Positions 1 to 7,976 of a stretch of 15,739 bases of DNA are shown here, one piece after another. The DNA comes from Limisphaerales bacterium (GTDB lineage Bacteria; Verrucomicrobiota; Verrucomicrobiia; Limisphaerales; UBA11358). Location: assembly GCA_027451565.1 (NCBI GenBank), contig DAIDJC010000041.1, positions 1 through 15,739 of the forward strand, given 5' to 3'. Position 1 is the first letter of the stretch. The number at the start of each line of letters is the position of its first letter. The notes below the pieces were generated by a model, which was not told the origin of the DNA, did no database searches, and was given only the letters and a program-made list of their open reading frames with translations. The position numbers and the translations under genes were made by a program.

Positions 1-1
1 C

Positions 2-745
2 ATCACCGTCCCTCAGATGCGCGAGTTGACTCGTGAAATCCATCTCAAACCGACGGAAGCCTCCCACAAGGTGGCCATCATCACCAGCGCCGATCGCCTG
101 AATGTGCAGGCAGCAAATGCTTTTCTTAAAACCCTTGAGGAGCCGCCTTCCAATTCTGTTTTGATCCTGCTCTCCACCGATCCATCACGCATCCTGGAAA
201 CGATTCTCTCCCGCTGCCTCAGGCTGAACATCTCGTTCGCCACAAGCGCGGAACTGGATCCTGCGGACCGGGAGTGGCTTGAATCGTTTGGATCCATTGC
301 CAGTGGGAATCAAAAAAGCCTTTTGAGCCGCTATCGCCTGCTGGACAGCCTGCTCAAAAAATTGAATGACACCCGCGCGGCGGTGGAGGAGGCGCTCACG
401 CGCGATTCGATGCTGGAGAAATACGATGAACTGGACCCTGGCCTGCGGGAAAGCCTGGAGGAGACGCTCAAGGCCTCCATCGAGGCTGAGTACCGTCGCC
501 GGCGCACGGGCGTCCTGTCACTATTCCAGGCCTGCCTCAGGGATGTCTGGATCCACACACTGAATCTGGACGACTCCTTGTTGAGCCACCCACGCCAGAA
601 GTGGACGGGTCAGTTATCCAAAAAAATCTCATCGAAACAGGCGATGGAAAACCTTCAAGCGCTGGAAGCCACCCAGCGCCTGCTTTATACCAATGTCCAA
701 GAGTCTCTCGCCCTTGAAGTGGGGCTTTTGAAATTGCATTTCTAA
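2..745 (+). CDS. holB: DNA polymerase III delta' subunit, 5'-truncated by the window edge
   Basis: This is the C-terminal part of a clamp-loader subunit. The delta' subunit sits with delta and DnaX in the complex that opens the sliding clamp and loads it on primed DNA. The reading frame is open from base 2, so the gene begins before the window and the first Met (17) is internal. Visible family features are the segment ADRLNVQAANAFLKTLEEPP (AAA+ region after Walker B), a sensor-like strand with LLSTDPSR, and the clamp-loader SRC motif at 209-217. A helical C-terminal collar-like domain without clear motifs follows. The Walker A region would lie outside the window, so DnaX cannot be fully excluded. 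However, the protein ends about 170 residues after SRC, which fits delta' better. It converges with the leftward dinG gene, and the gap between them holds a large repeat. Confidence 0.85.
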   Translation: MTVPQMRELTREIHLKPTEASHKVAIITSADRLNVQAANAFLKTLEEPPSNSVLILLSTDPSRILETILSRCLRLNISFATSAELDPADREWLESFGSIASGNQKSLLSRYRLLDSLLKKLNDTRAAVEEALTRDSMLEKYDELDPGLRESLEETLKASIEAEYRRRRTGVLSLFQACLRDVWIHTLNLDDSLLSHPRQKWTGQLSKKISSKQAMENLQALEATQRLLYTNVQESLALEVGLLKLHF

Positions 746-810
746 AAGCCTGACTGAAAATCGGGAAGGGTCCTGCGACTGGGGATTTTGGCCCTGGGCG
801 AGGCGGAGCT

Positions 811-1012
811 GTCGGCGCATCCCCGTGGCGGGCTGTAACGACGGGACAACAAAGCCCCAAGGCAAAAGGGCCGTCGCCCGGAGGGTTTTCGCGCCCAAGC
901 CGGTCTGGCGTTGTTGCTCTCCGGTCACAGACCCGAGGTGGGTATGCTCCATCGTCGCGCCTGGCCAGACCGGCTTGGGCACGAAAACAGAATCCTTCCG
1001 AATTTTCAGACA
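811..1012. repeat. Dispersed ~200 bp repeat, copy 1, with long inverted arms
   Basis: This block recurs on the same strand at 7086-7289, about 92% identical by eye, with about a dozen substitutions and a few 1-2 bp indels. Inside it, arm 893-909 is the exact reverse complement of 964-980. The pairing extends outward on both sides to about 25 bp with one mismatch, leaving a loop of about 54 nt. The right edge runs over the dinG stop codon (1006-1008) and its last codon. Neither strand codes consistently: the small indels put the minus-strand reading frame of one copy into a different frame in the other. It may be a REP- or MITE-like intergenic element. It could stop or stabilise the two converging transcripts, but no T-run follows the stem, so this is not a classical terminator. 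Confidence 0.85.
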
Positions 1013-3150
1013 ATCTCCACGGGGCACGTGGGCAGCGCCTTTAAAAAAGACTGGCCGTATCGCTTGGTGAGGATGCGGTTGTCCAGGACCACCACGATGC
1101 CCGTGTCGGACTTGGTTCGAATGAGCCTGCCCACGCCCTGGCGGAATTTGAGGATGGCTTCAGGCAGGGAAAATTCGGTGAAAGGATTGCCGCCGCGCGC
1201 TTCAATGGCTTCGAGGCGCGCCTCGATCAGCGGATGGTCCGGCACGGCAAAGGGCAGCCGGGTGATGATGACATTGCTCAGGGACTCACCGGGCACATCC
1301 ACTCCCTGCCAGAAGCTGTCCGTGCCAAACAGCACGGAATTGGTGTCATCCTTGAATTTCTCAAGCAACGTGGAGCGGGGCATTCCGGCGCCTTGAACAA
1401 GCATTTCCACCTTTAAATCCTCAAAAAAAACACGCAAGCGATCGGCCATTTCCTGCATCAAGCGATAACTGGTGAAAAGCACAAAGGCTTTGCCGTGGCT
1501 GAGCGTTATGAAATGGCGAATCCAATGATCCAGGGCCTCGGTATAGCCTGGTTCGCGGGGTTCAGGCATTTTCCGCACGGCGAACAATTTCATCTGGCGG
1601 GCATAATCAAAAGGCGTGCCCACCTGCAATCGAACCGCCTGGGTGCAACCCACGCGGTTGACGAAGTAATCCAGGGCTGCAGCGGAGGCTCCAGCGGAAA
1701 AGCGCCCGGCAGGGCCGGCGGGGCTTGATTCGTGGGTGGCCCTGCCATCCGCCGCCTGGGATTCGGCCCGGGTTCCCAGCGTGGCGCTGGCCATGATCAC
1801 GCTGGAGTCCGTGGAAAAAAGCCTTTGGCTGAGGTATTGCGCCACATCCACGGGGGCGGAGTTCAGGGAGAGGTTTTTTTGCAATTTACCCGACCTTTCC
1901 ACCCAGTACACATGGTTGGGTTCCGACTGACCCAGAAAACTGGCCACGCCCATTTTCAATTCCCCCAGCCTCCGGTTGCACTCCACCAATTCCTGGCCTA
2001 TTTCCTTGTCCTCGCTGGTTTTCACCAGTTCGCTCACCGCCTCGCGCAGGCGCTGGATGGGAAGGGTGACATTGTCCTGGACCAGGTCGGTGCGTCGGAT
2101 CCTGAGTTCTTTCCAATCGCGTGACGGCTTGGCATCCGCGCCTTCCGGCCGGGCGCTGCGCGTGATGGTTTCACAGGCCTTTTCCACTTCTTCAAAAAAA
2201 ACATCCGCTGCCGACAGGATTTCCGACACCAGATTGACCTCGCGCCCCTTGCACAGCGAGGCGAGCAGGCCTTTTTCCGTGCGCGGGTTCCACAAACGAT
2301 TCAAGGCATACCGCACCTGGCCGCTGGATACGCTCAGCCCGATGTGCCTGGATGCCACATTCTCGATGGTGTGCGCCTCATCAAACACCACAAAATCATT
2401 TTTAAAAAGGATGCCCCCCTCCATTTCGTCATCCAAACCCGAAAGCAGTGTGAAAAACAGGGTGTGATTCAAAATCACCACATCAGCGGAGAGGATGCGT
2501 CCGCGCGCGCGCTGGAAAAAACACGGGGCATGGTCCCTGGCAAAGTCTGACTGATGGCCGCATAACTTGGGGGAGCACAGCCCGCGCTCGGAGCAAACCT
2601 GGGACCACACACGCGGGTCCGGTTCCACATCAAAATCGGATAGGCTGCCATCCCTGGTGGAGTGGGACCATTCCAGGATGCGCTGCAATTCCGAGGCTTC
2701 TGAAGAGGTGAACCATTGCTGGCTTTGTTGGAGGGCTTTGTGCAGTCTCCGGGTGCAAAGGTAGTTGGCGCGCCCTTTCAACATGGCATGGTTGAATGAA
2801 ACCGGCTCCGGCAGCGCCTTCAACAGCATCGTCAGCATGGGAAGATCTTTTTCCGCCAGTTGCTCCTGCAGGTTGATGGTATGGGTCGAAATCACCGCCT
2901 TCTTTTTGCAGCCCACGGCAAACAGGATGGAGGGGATGAGATAAGCCAGGCTCTTGCCCACGCCGGTGCCAGCTTCCACGGCCAGGTGTTCGCGGTCATT
3001 CAATGCCCTGGCCACGGCCACGGCCATCTCCTGCTGCTGCGGGCGGAATTCAAAATTTGAAGAATGCGATAGCAAGCCTGTCGGCGAAAAAATCTTCTCC
3101 ACCTGCATCATCAAATCCGTCGAGGGGGCAAACTCGTTCAGTGAAATCAT
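1006..3150 (-). CDS. dinG: DinG/XPD-family ATP-dependent DNA helicase
   Basis: This is a superfamily 2 helicase of the DinG/YoaA/XPD class, which unwinds DNA 5' to 3' during repair or replication stress. The chosen start (ATG 3150-3148) overlaps the upstream stop as ATGA and gives 714 residues. The longer open frame to 3246 would run into the upstream gene. Visible motifs are Walker A AGTGVGKS (60-67), DEAH box (257-260), SATL (455-458) and motif VI QGVGRLIR (671-678). A Cys in NYLC, followed by a cluster reading CSERGLCSPKLC and a further APCFF, fits the 4Fe-4S domain of this family. Unusually, about 33 low-complexity residues rich in Ala, Gly, Ser and Arg lie between SATL and the expected LDYF segment (about 459-491). 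It is the last gene of the mutS-yeaD-dinG operon. Its stop codon falls inside a dispersed repeat. Confidence 0.9.
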   Translation of the reverse strand: MISLNEFAPSTDLMMQVEKIFSPTGLLSHSSNFEFRPQQQEMAVAVARALNDREHLAVEAGTGVGKSLAYLIPSILFAVGCKKKAVISTHTINLQEQLAEKDLPMLTMLLKALPEPVSFNHAMLKGRANYLCTRRLHKALQQSQQWFTSSEASELQRILEWSHSTRDGSLSDFDVEPDPRVWSQVCSERGLCSPKLCGHQSDFARDHAPCFFQRARGRILSADVVILNHTLFFTLLSGLDDEMEGGILFKNDFVVFDEAHTIENVASRHIGLSVSSGQVRYALNRLWNPRTEKGLLASLCKGREVNLVSEILSAADVFFEEVEKACETITRSARPEGADAKPSRDWKELRIRRTDLVQDNVTLPIQRLREAVSELVKTSEDKEIGQELVECNRRLGELKMGVASFLGQSEPNHVYWVERSGKLQKNLSLNSAPVDVAQYLSQRLFSTDSSVIMASATLGTRAESQAADGRATHESSPAGPAGRFSAGASAAALDYFVNRVGCTQAVRLQVGTPFDYARQMKLFAVRKMPEPREPGYTEALDHWIRHFITLSHGKAFVLFTSYRLMQEMADRLRVFFEDLKVEMLVQGAGMPRSTLLEKFKDDTNSVLFGTDSFWQGVDVPGESLSNVIITRLPFAVPDHPLIEARLEAIEARGGNPFTEFSLPEAILKFRQGVGRLIRTKSDTGIVVVLDNRILTKRYGQSFLKALPTCPVEIV

Positions 3151-4037
3151 AATTCCATGCGGCTTTCCAAAGTCACCCACATCCCATCCTGCCCGCCTGG
3201 CGGCACCGTCCGTATATTCTGGCCCACGTTGCCGGATTCCACGCATATCATGCCCCGGTACTCCTCATCGCCAAAGTCCGGCAGCGCTTTCGCCTTGTCC
3301 ACCCATGGATTCCACACCACCGTGTCGAGGGAGCCGCCCTTGGTCACTGTCACGCGCCGTCGCCAGCGCCCATCCCAAACTTCCACCGGACCGGTGGTGT
3401 CCATATAAACCCTGTCCGTCTCGCCCGCGATTCGAATGGCAGGATGGGTTTCCTGTTTTCGGGCCTGGAAATCCACCTTGTCCAGATACCAGGCGCCCTT
3501 TAGCCCCCGTATTTCCACATCTGCAATGTCGCCAACGGTCAGGTAGGTGTGCAGGCAGGCCTCGTGGACAAAATCCTGGCTGCCATGGTTCTGGACCAGC
3601 AATTTCAGGGTCAAATGCTCGGCCACCGTCACGGTCAGGCTTGTTTGCGCGGCGGGCCAGCCCGCCTCCGTCAACCGGGCTGGCGGCAGGGCCAGTTTCA
3701 CCGTCACACGTCCCGCTTCATCCACGGCCGATCCGGTCATTTCCCAGGCGGCAAGCCGCGCCACCCCGTGTGACGGTTTGCCTTGCCGCGGGCCGAACCA
3801 CGGAAAACACACGGGTATGCCCCCTCGTATGGCTTTTCCAGGTGCAAAATCACTTTTTTGGCTCAAAAACAATAACGGATGCTCGCCATTTTTTTGAAAA
3901 TGCGTGACTTGGCCGCCGTGAAGGCAAATCTCCGCCGCGCTGAACCCGCCGGTGATGTGTAGCAGGGGCAAGCCTCCGGGGCCGGCCATCCGCTTCAATC
4001 TTCCTGGTATTTCAAATGCCTTGGTCTCTGTGCTCAT
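3147..4037 (-). CDS. yeaD: D-hexose-6-phosphate mutarotase (aldose 1-epimerase family, YeaD type)
   Basis: This 296-residue cytosolic enzyme of the galactose mutarotase fold probably interconverts alpha and beta anomers of hexose 6-phosphates. The call rests on family-typical blocks: RGGIPVCFPWFGP (71-83), SHGVAR with His90, LHTYLTVGD with His163, TDRVY (208-211), VVWNPW (240-245), and CVESGN with Glu267. In this family the two His residues and the late Glu form the active site. Length is normal. The start lies 3 bp after the mutS stop, and its TGA overlaps the dinG ATG, so translation of the three genes is probably coupled. A sugar-phosphate epimerase between two DNA repair genes has no obvious functional link; it may simply be co-transcribed. 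The exact sugar substrate cannot be read from the sequence. Confidence 0.88.
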   Translation of the reverse strand: MSTETKAFEIPGRLKRMAGPGGLPLLHITGGFSAAEICLHGGQVTHFQKNGEHPLLFLSQKSDFAPGKAIRGGIPVCFPWFGPRQGKPSHGVARLAAWEMTGSAVDEAGRVTVKLALPPARLTEAGWPAAQTSLTVTVAEHLTLKLLVQNHGSQDFVHEACLHTYLTVGDIADVEIRGLKGAWYLDKVDFQARKQETHPAIRIAGETDRVYMDTTGPVEVWDGRWRRRVTVTKGGSLDTVVWNPWVDKAKALPDFGDEEYRGMICVESGNVGQNIRTVPPGGQDGMWVTLESRMEL

Positions 4038-4040
4038 AAA

Positions 4041-6719
4041 TCAGGGGGCCGCTCCGGGCGACGGGTCCAATCGCCCGCTTGACACATCTTGCAAAAACGT
4101 GGGCGAAGAAGGAATCACGTTGGATTCAATGCCCGGGCTTTCTTCCGGGCCGTGCTCCGGGTTTATCTGGCGGAACAAATCCAATTGAGGCGGGGCAACC
4201 AGTTTTTTAAGCTTTTCACGGTCCTGATGGCGCCGCGGGGTTCGCGTCTGGCCCTCGGGGGTCAGTTCAGATTCCTCCAGGTTCAGCAGGATTTCCTTGG
4301 CGCGCTCCAGCACGGGTTTGGGCACGCCTGCCAGTCGGGCCACCTGGATGCCGTAGCTTTTATCCGTGCCGCCAGGGACAATTTTGCGCAGAAACACAAT
4401 CTGGTCCTGCCATTCACGCACCGCCACGTTGTAATTTTTCAGCCGGGCCAGTTTGACCGCCAGTTCGGTCAACTCATGGTAATGGGTGGCGAAAAGGGTC
4501 TTGGCTCCGGTTTGATGATGCAAGTGTTCCACAATCGCCCAAGCCAGGGAGAGGCCATCAAACGTGCTCGTGCCCCGGCCTATTTCATCCAGCACAATCA
4601 GGCTCCGCGCGGTTGCGTTGTTTAATATGTTGGCTGTCTCGCTCATTTCCACCATGAAGGTGGATTGGCCGCGGGAAAGGTCGTCGCTCGCCCCGATCCG
4701 TGTGAAAATCCGGTCCAGCAAATCAATGCGCGCCTGGGTGGCTGGAACAAAGGATCCGGTGTGCGCCAGTAGCGCCAAAATGGCCACCTGCCGGATATAG
4801 GTGGATTTGCCCGCCATGTTCGGCCCGGTGATGAGCATGATTTGCCTGTCACGGTCAAACTCCGTGTCGTTGGGCACAAAGCGTTCCTCCACCAGGCGCT
4901 GTTCCAGCACGGGATGCCGCGCATCGCGAAGAATCAAGGCCCCTTCATTTTGCACGTCGGGGCGGCAGTATTGGTGCAGCCGGGCTGTTTCTGCGAAGGC
5001 CGCCAGCACGTCGAGTTGCGCCAGCGCCGCTGCCGAGGCTTGCATGGCTGGCAGCCGCATCAACACCTCCTCGCGCAAACGCTGAAACAATTCATACTCC
5101 AGTTTCGTGCTGCGTTCCTCGGCCCCAAGTATCTTTCCCTCCATCTCCTTGAGTTCCGGGGTGATGAACCGCTCGCCATTCGCGACGGTCTGCTTGCGTA
5201 TGTAGGTGGCGGGAACCTTGTCCAGGTTGGATTTGGTCACTTCTATGTAATAGCCAAAAACGGAATTAAACCGCACTTTCAACGAGGCAATTCCCGTGCG
5301 TTCCATCTCCTCCGCCTGAAGGCGGGCGATCCAGTCCTTGCCCCCTCGTTGAGCCGCGCGAAGTTCATCCAGCGCAGGGTCGAATCCGTCCCGGATCATG
5401 CCTCCCTCCTTGAGCGCCAGGGGCGGCTCATCCACAATCGCGCGCCCAATTAAATCCACCAATTCCGGCTGGGGGACGATTTGTCCGTCCAATTCGTGCA
5501 ACAAACATGGATTCTCCCGTTCGGAAGCGGCTTCCTGAACGAGCGGAAATTTTTTTTGAGGCTCCTCCAATGGCGACGCAATCCGGGCCAGGACATCCTT
5601 CAGGCTTGGCAATTGATCCAGCGCCTGGCGCAACACACAGAGGTCGCGCGCATTGCCCGAGCCCGAGCTTAATCGCCCAAGGGTCCGCTCCAAATCCCGA
5701 ATTTCCCGCATCCAGCCGCGCAAACCCTCCAATCCATGCGCATTGGCCAAAAACATGCCCACAGCCTCCTGCCTCCTCCGGATGGCTTGGACCTCCGCCA
5801 AAGGCTGGCTCAACCACTGGCGCAACCGCCGCGCTCCCATCGGGGTCGCCGTATGGTTCAAGGCGTCAAACAGGCTGGTTCCCTCGCGCTGCGCCTCCAA
5901 AATCTCCAGATGCCGCAGCGTCGTGGAATCCAGTGTCAAATAGTCATGGCGCTGATAATAAACGATGCGCGTGAGCTGCTTCACGTCACGGCGCAGGTGA
6001 TGGATGAGGTAGTGCAGGGCCGCTCCCGCCGCTCCCACCGCCGCAGGCCGGTCCTTCAAGCCAAATCCATCCAGGGAAGCCACCTTGAAATGTTCGCGCA
6101 AGGTGAAACACGCAGTCTCAGGCGCAAAGGTCCAAGCCTCATACTCCCCAGGCAGGGGATGTCCATCCCTCACCAAGGCAACCAAGGCAGCCTCACCCGA
6201 AGGAACCATGATCTCCGCCGGTTTGACCCTCTCCAATTCACCCAGCAAGGCCGAATCACCCTCCAGTTCTGTGGTCAGAAAATCGCCCGTGGTGAGGTCC
6301 ACCAAAGCCAGCCCGTAGCTTCTGGACGCGGGATGGATGGCTGCCAGGAAATTATTCCTCTCGGCCACCAGCAACCGCTCGTCGAAATGCGTTCCAGGTG
6401 AAAGAATCTGCGTCACTTCGCGGTTGACCAGTTTTCCAGGGCGGGGATCCTCTGTCTGCTCACACAAAGCCACTTTTCGCCCGGATCGCAATATGCGTGA
6501 AATGTAGCCGCCAGCAGCATGAAAGGGCAGCCCGCACATCGGAATCCCGTTGCGGGCGGTCAGGGCCAGGTTCAGAATCTGCGCCCCGGTTTTTGCGTCC
6601 TCGAAAAACATCTCGTAAAAATCCCCAAGACGGAACAAAAGCAGGGCATCACCCGGCAGACCGCCCTTGATCCGGCGGTACTGGGCCATCATTGGAGTCA
6701 GTTGGACATCAGCGGACAC
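4041..6719 (-). CDS. mutS: DNA mismatch repair protein MutS
   Basis: MutS binds mispaired bases and, through ATP-driven clamp sliding, recruits MutL. The start is a GTG (6719-6717). An in-frame TAA lies five codons upstream, and the protein then reads straight into the conserved TPMMAQY segment. Spacing from the AAGGAG sequence is long, about 14 nt. The mismatch-reading Phe-x-Glu is F34-Y35-E36 in GDFYEMF. The ATPase domain shows Walker A GPNMAGKS (632-639), Walker B/signature DEIGRGTSTFDG from D711, and ATHYHEL near 745. Close to the C-terminus QLDLF (845-849) matches the consensus beta-clamp-binding pentapeptide. At 892 residues it is slightly longer than E. coli MutS. It leads the operon mutS-yeaD-dinG. 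No mutL is in the window. A 13-bp tandem array lies 54-118 bp upstream of the start. Confidence 0.97.
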   Translation of the reverse strand: MSADVQLTPMMAQYRRIKGGLPGDALLLFRLGDFYEMFFEDAKTGAQILNLALTARNGIPMCGLPFHAAGGYISRILRSGRKVALCEQTEDPRPGKLVNREVTQILSPGTHFDERLLVAERNNFLAAIHPASRSYGLALVDLTTGDFLTTELEGDSALLGELERVKPAEIMVPSGEAALVALVRDGHPLPGEYEAWTFAPETACFTLREHFKVASLDGFGLKDRPAAVGAAGAALHYLIHHLRRDVKQLTRIVYYQRHDYLTLDSTTLRHLEILEAQREGTSLFDALNHTATPMGARRLRQWLSQPLAEVQAIRRRQEAVGMFLANAHGLEGLRGWMREIRDLERTLGRLSSGSGNARDLCVLRQALDQLPSLKDVLARIASPLEEPQKKFPLVQEAASERENPCLLHELDGQIVPQPELVDLIGRAIVDEPPLALKEGGMIRDGFDPALDELRAAQRGGKDWIARLQAEEMERTGIASLKVRFNSVFGYYIEVTKSNLDKVPATYIRKQTVANGERFITPELKEMEGKILGAEERSTKLEYELFQRLREEVLMRLPAMQASAAALAQLDVLAAFAETARLHQYCRPDVQNEGALILRDARHPVLEQRLVEERFVPNDTEFDRDRQIMLITGPNMAGKSTYIRQVAILALLAHTGSFVPATQARIDLLDRIFTRIGASDDLSRGQSTFMVEMSETANILNNATARSLIVLDEIGRGTSTFDGLSLAWAIVEHLHHQTGAKTLFATHYHELTELAVKLARLKNYNVAVREWQDQIVFLRKIVPGGTDKSYGIQVARLAGVPKPVLERAKEILLNLEESELTPEGQTRTPRRHQDREKLKKLVAPPQLDLFRQINPEHGPEESPGIESNVIPSSPTFLQDVSSGRLDPSPGAAP

Positions 6720-6772
6720 AACCGGATTTTAATCTCCTTTTGCCTTCACGTCGAAAGTTTTCTGCCCATTGC

Positions 6773-6837
6773 ACTTCCAGTGAATACTTCCAGTGAATAC
6801 TTCCAGTGAATACTTCCAGTGAATACTTCCAGTGAAT
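6773..6837. repeat. 13-bp minisatellite, five perfect units, upstream of mutS
   Basis: The unit ACTTCCAGTGAAT occurs five times head to tail without a mismatch: 6773-6785, 6786-6798, 6799-6811, 6812-6824 and 6825-6837. Each unit contains TTC-CAGT-GAA, which has partial dyad symmetry. The array lies 54 to 118 bp upstream of the mutS GTG start, where promoter or operator sequence is expected. Perfect identity suggests recent expansion by slippage. Confidence 0.95.
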
Positions 6838-7085
6838 CCGGCTGAAACCCCCAAGCCCCGGTGTCCAAGCCTTGCAGGCCAGCGCACCCGGTCTGCCTGT
6901 CCCCAAAATCAAGGCAGCCGTAAGCGGCGCGCAGTGGTCCGCCGGGCAGAGGCTTGCCAGGATTACGGTTCGGTCGCGAAAGGCTGCATGAGGTTTCCTC
7001 GATTTTTCAGACACGGGCGCGGAGTGGTAGAAGAGAAAACGAAGACCTATGCCACGAACACACAAGCTTCACTTCACCAACCGTT

Positions 7086-7289
7086 GTCGGCGCATCCCCG
7101 TGGCGGGCTTTAACGACGGCGACAACAAAGCCCCAGGGCAAAAGCGCCGTCGGCCGGAGGGTTTTCGCGCCCAAGCCGGTCTGGCGTTGTTGCTTCCCGG
7201 TCGCAGACCCGCGTGGGGATATGCTCCCTCGTCGCGCCCGGCCAGACCCGCTTGGGCAGGAAAACAGAATCCTTCCGAATTTTCAGACA
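7086..7289. repeat. Dispersed ~200 bp repeat, copy 2, with long inverted arms
   Basis: Same orientation and nearly same length as the block at 811-1012. The left inverted arm (7170-7186) is identical to that of copy 1. The right arm (7241-7257) has one change in the 17-bp core, and the outer extension has two more, so pairing is slightly weaker here. Homology stops sharply at both ends (GTCGGCGCAT on the left, TTTTCAGACA on the right), with unrelated flanks. I saw no terminal inverted repeats or target-site duplication at these edges. It lies in intergenic DNA between mutS and a receiver-domain gene. Confidence 0.85.
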
Positions 7290-7517
7290 GGCTCTGAAGC
7301 CTCCGGATTCCCAATTACAACCCGGAGCGGTGCCACCGGGCGGAACGATAGTTTCAACACCATGCCGCTCGTCGCGCTGTTCTCAAGCCTTAAAACCCTG
7401 AATTTCCGGCTCTGGGACGAGCATCGGCACCGGCTGGTTGGATTCGGCCATCTGGGAAACATCCGGTAGGGAAACTCCCCATGGCCGCCTTCCGGGGTTC
7501 AGGCTTATGGTCGTGCA

Positions 7518-7901
7518 GTGAAGATCAAAACAGTCATTCCCAAAACCGATCAGTCGTCCGATGCCGCACCTCAACCTTGGTCGAATCCCCGTCAGCGGGT
7601 TCTCGTGGTGGAGGATGAAGCGGATATCCGCCGCCTGAACACGGAACTGCTGGCTTGTTCCGGCTATCACGTGGACGCCGCCGAAGACGGCGCGGTTGCC
7701 TGGGATATGTTGCAAGCAAACCACTACGATCTCCTGGTCACCGACCACAACATGCCGAAAGTGTCCGGCATTGAGTTGCTGAAGAAACTTCATGATGCGA
7801 GCCTGAAGCTGCCGGTCATCATGGCCACGGGAACCCTGCCGCAGGCCGAATTGGTGAATCAAGTGAAAGCAAAGATGAGCCAAAAATCCCGGACAAAATA
7901 G
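7518..7901 (+). CDS. Stand-alone response-regulator receiver protein, C-terminally truncated
   Basis: A CheY-like receiver domain that would accept a phosphoryl group from a histidine kinase. The acidic pair E32-D33 (in VVEDEADIRRL), phospho-acceptor D76 (in LLVTDHNMP) and the switch Thr104 (in MATGT) are all present. After TLPQAEL the sequence departs from the family and ends at residue 127. The strand with the conserved Lys-Pro (usually LLKPY) and the last helix are missing. Receivers of this subtype normally run 20-30 residues further. The start is a GTG without a clear ribosome-binding site; a 4-codon ATG frame (7507-7521) overlaps it. No kinase or output domain is adjacent. It may be a decaying gene, or a receiver with altered signalling. 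The long open frame on the opposite strand is a shadow. Confidence 0.75.
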   Translation: MKIKTVIPKTDQSSDAAPQPWSNPRQRVLVVEDEADIRRLNTELLACSGYHVDAAEDGAVAWDMLQANHYDLLVTDHNMPKVSGIELLKKLHDASLKLPVIMATGTLPQAELVNQVKAKMSQKSRTK

Positions 7902-7976
7902 CAAACGTCTGCATGTTCCTTCTTCATGGGGGAAAGACCTTATAGGAACCGGGCGGTGGCGTGTTATCGTAACGCC

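Larger units (their letters stand above)
6720..7517. other. 798 bp non-coding stretch between mutS and the receiver gene
   Basis: This divergent intergenic region holds the 13-bp tandem array (6773-6837), the second copy of the ~200 bp repeat (7086-7289) and, presumably, the mutS promoter. In the rest (6838-7085 and 7290-7517) I see no protein with recognisable features. The open frames here are short, overlap on both strands and run through the repeat. No tRNA or clear terminator was recognised. Confidence 0.6.

Noticed and set aside
893..980. Repeat hairpin as a rho-independent terminator for holB and dinG
   Set aside because: The stem is long with a large loop and has no T-run on either strand, so it is not the classical type.
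537..1013. 158-codon open frame on the minus strand across the repeat and the holB end
   Set aside because: It runs through the non-coding repeat and antisense to holB, and the matching frame in the second repeat copy is broken by indels.
3151..3246. Longer N-terminus for the DinG helicase
   Set aside because: It would overlap the mutarotase gene by about 100 bp; ATG 3150 forms a clean ATGA junction.
2954..3907. 317-codon plus-strand frame, Pro/Arg/Ser-rich
   Set aside because: It is a shadow across dinG and the mutarotase gene, with composition typical of a GC-rich antisense frame.
6773..6837. CRISPR array
   Set aside because: Units are 13 bp and directly adjacent without spacers; no cas genes are present.
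7383..7904. 173-codon open frame on the minus strand
   Set aside because: It is antisense to the receiver-domain gene, whose motifs are clear on the plus strand.
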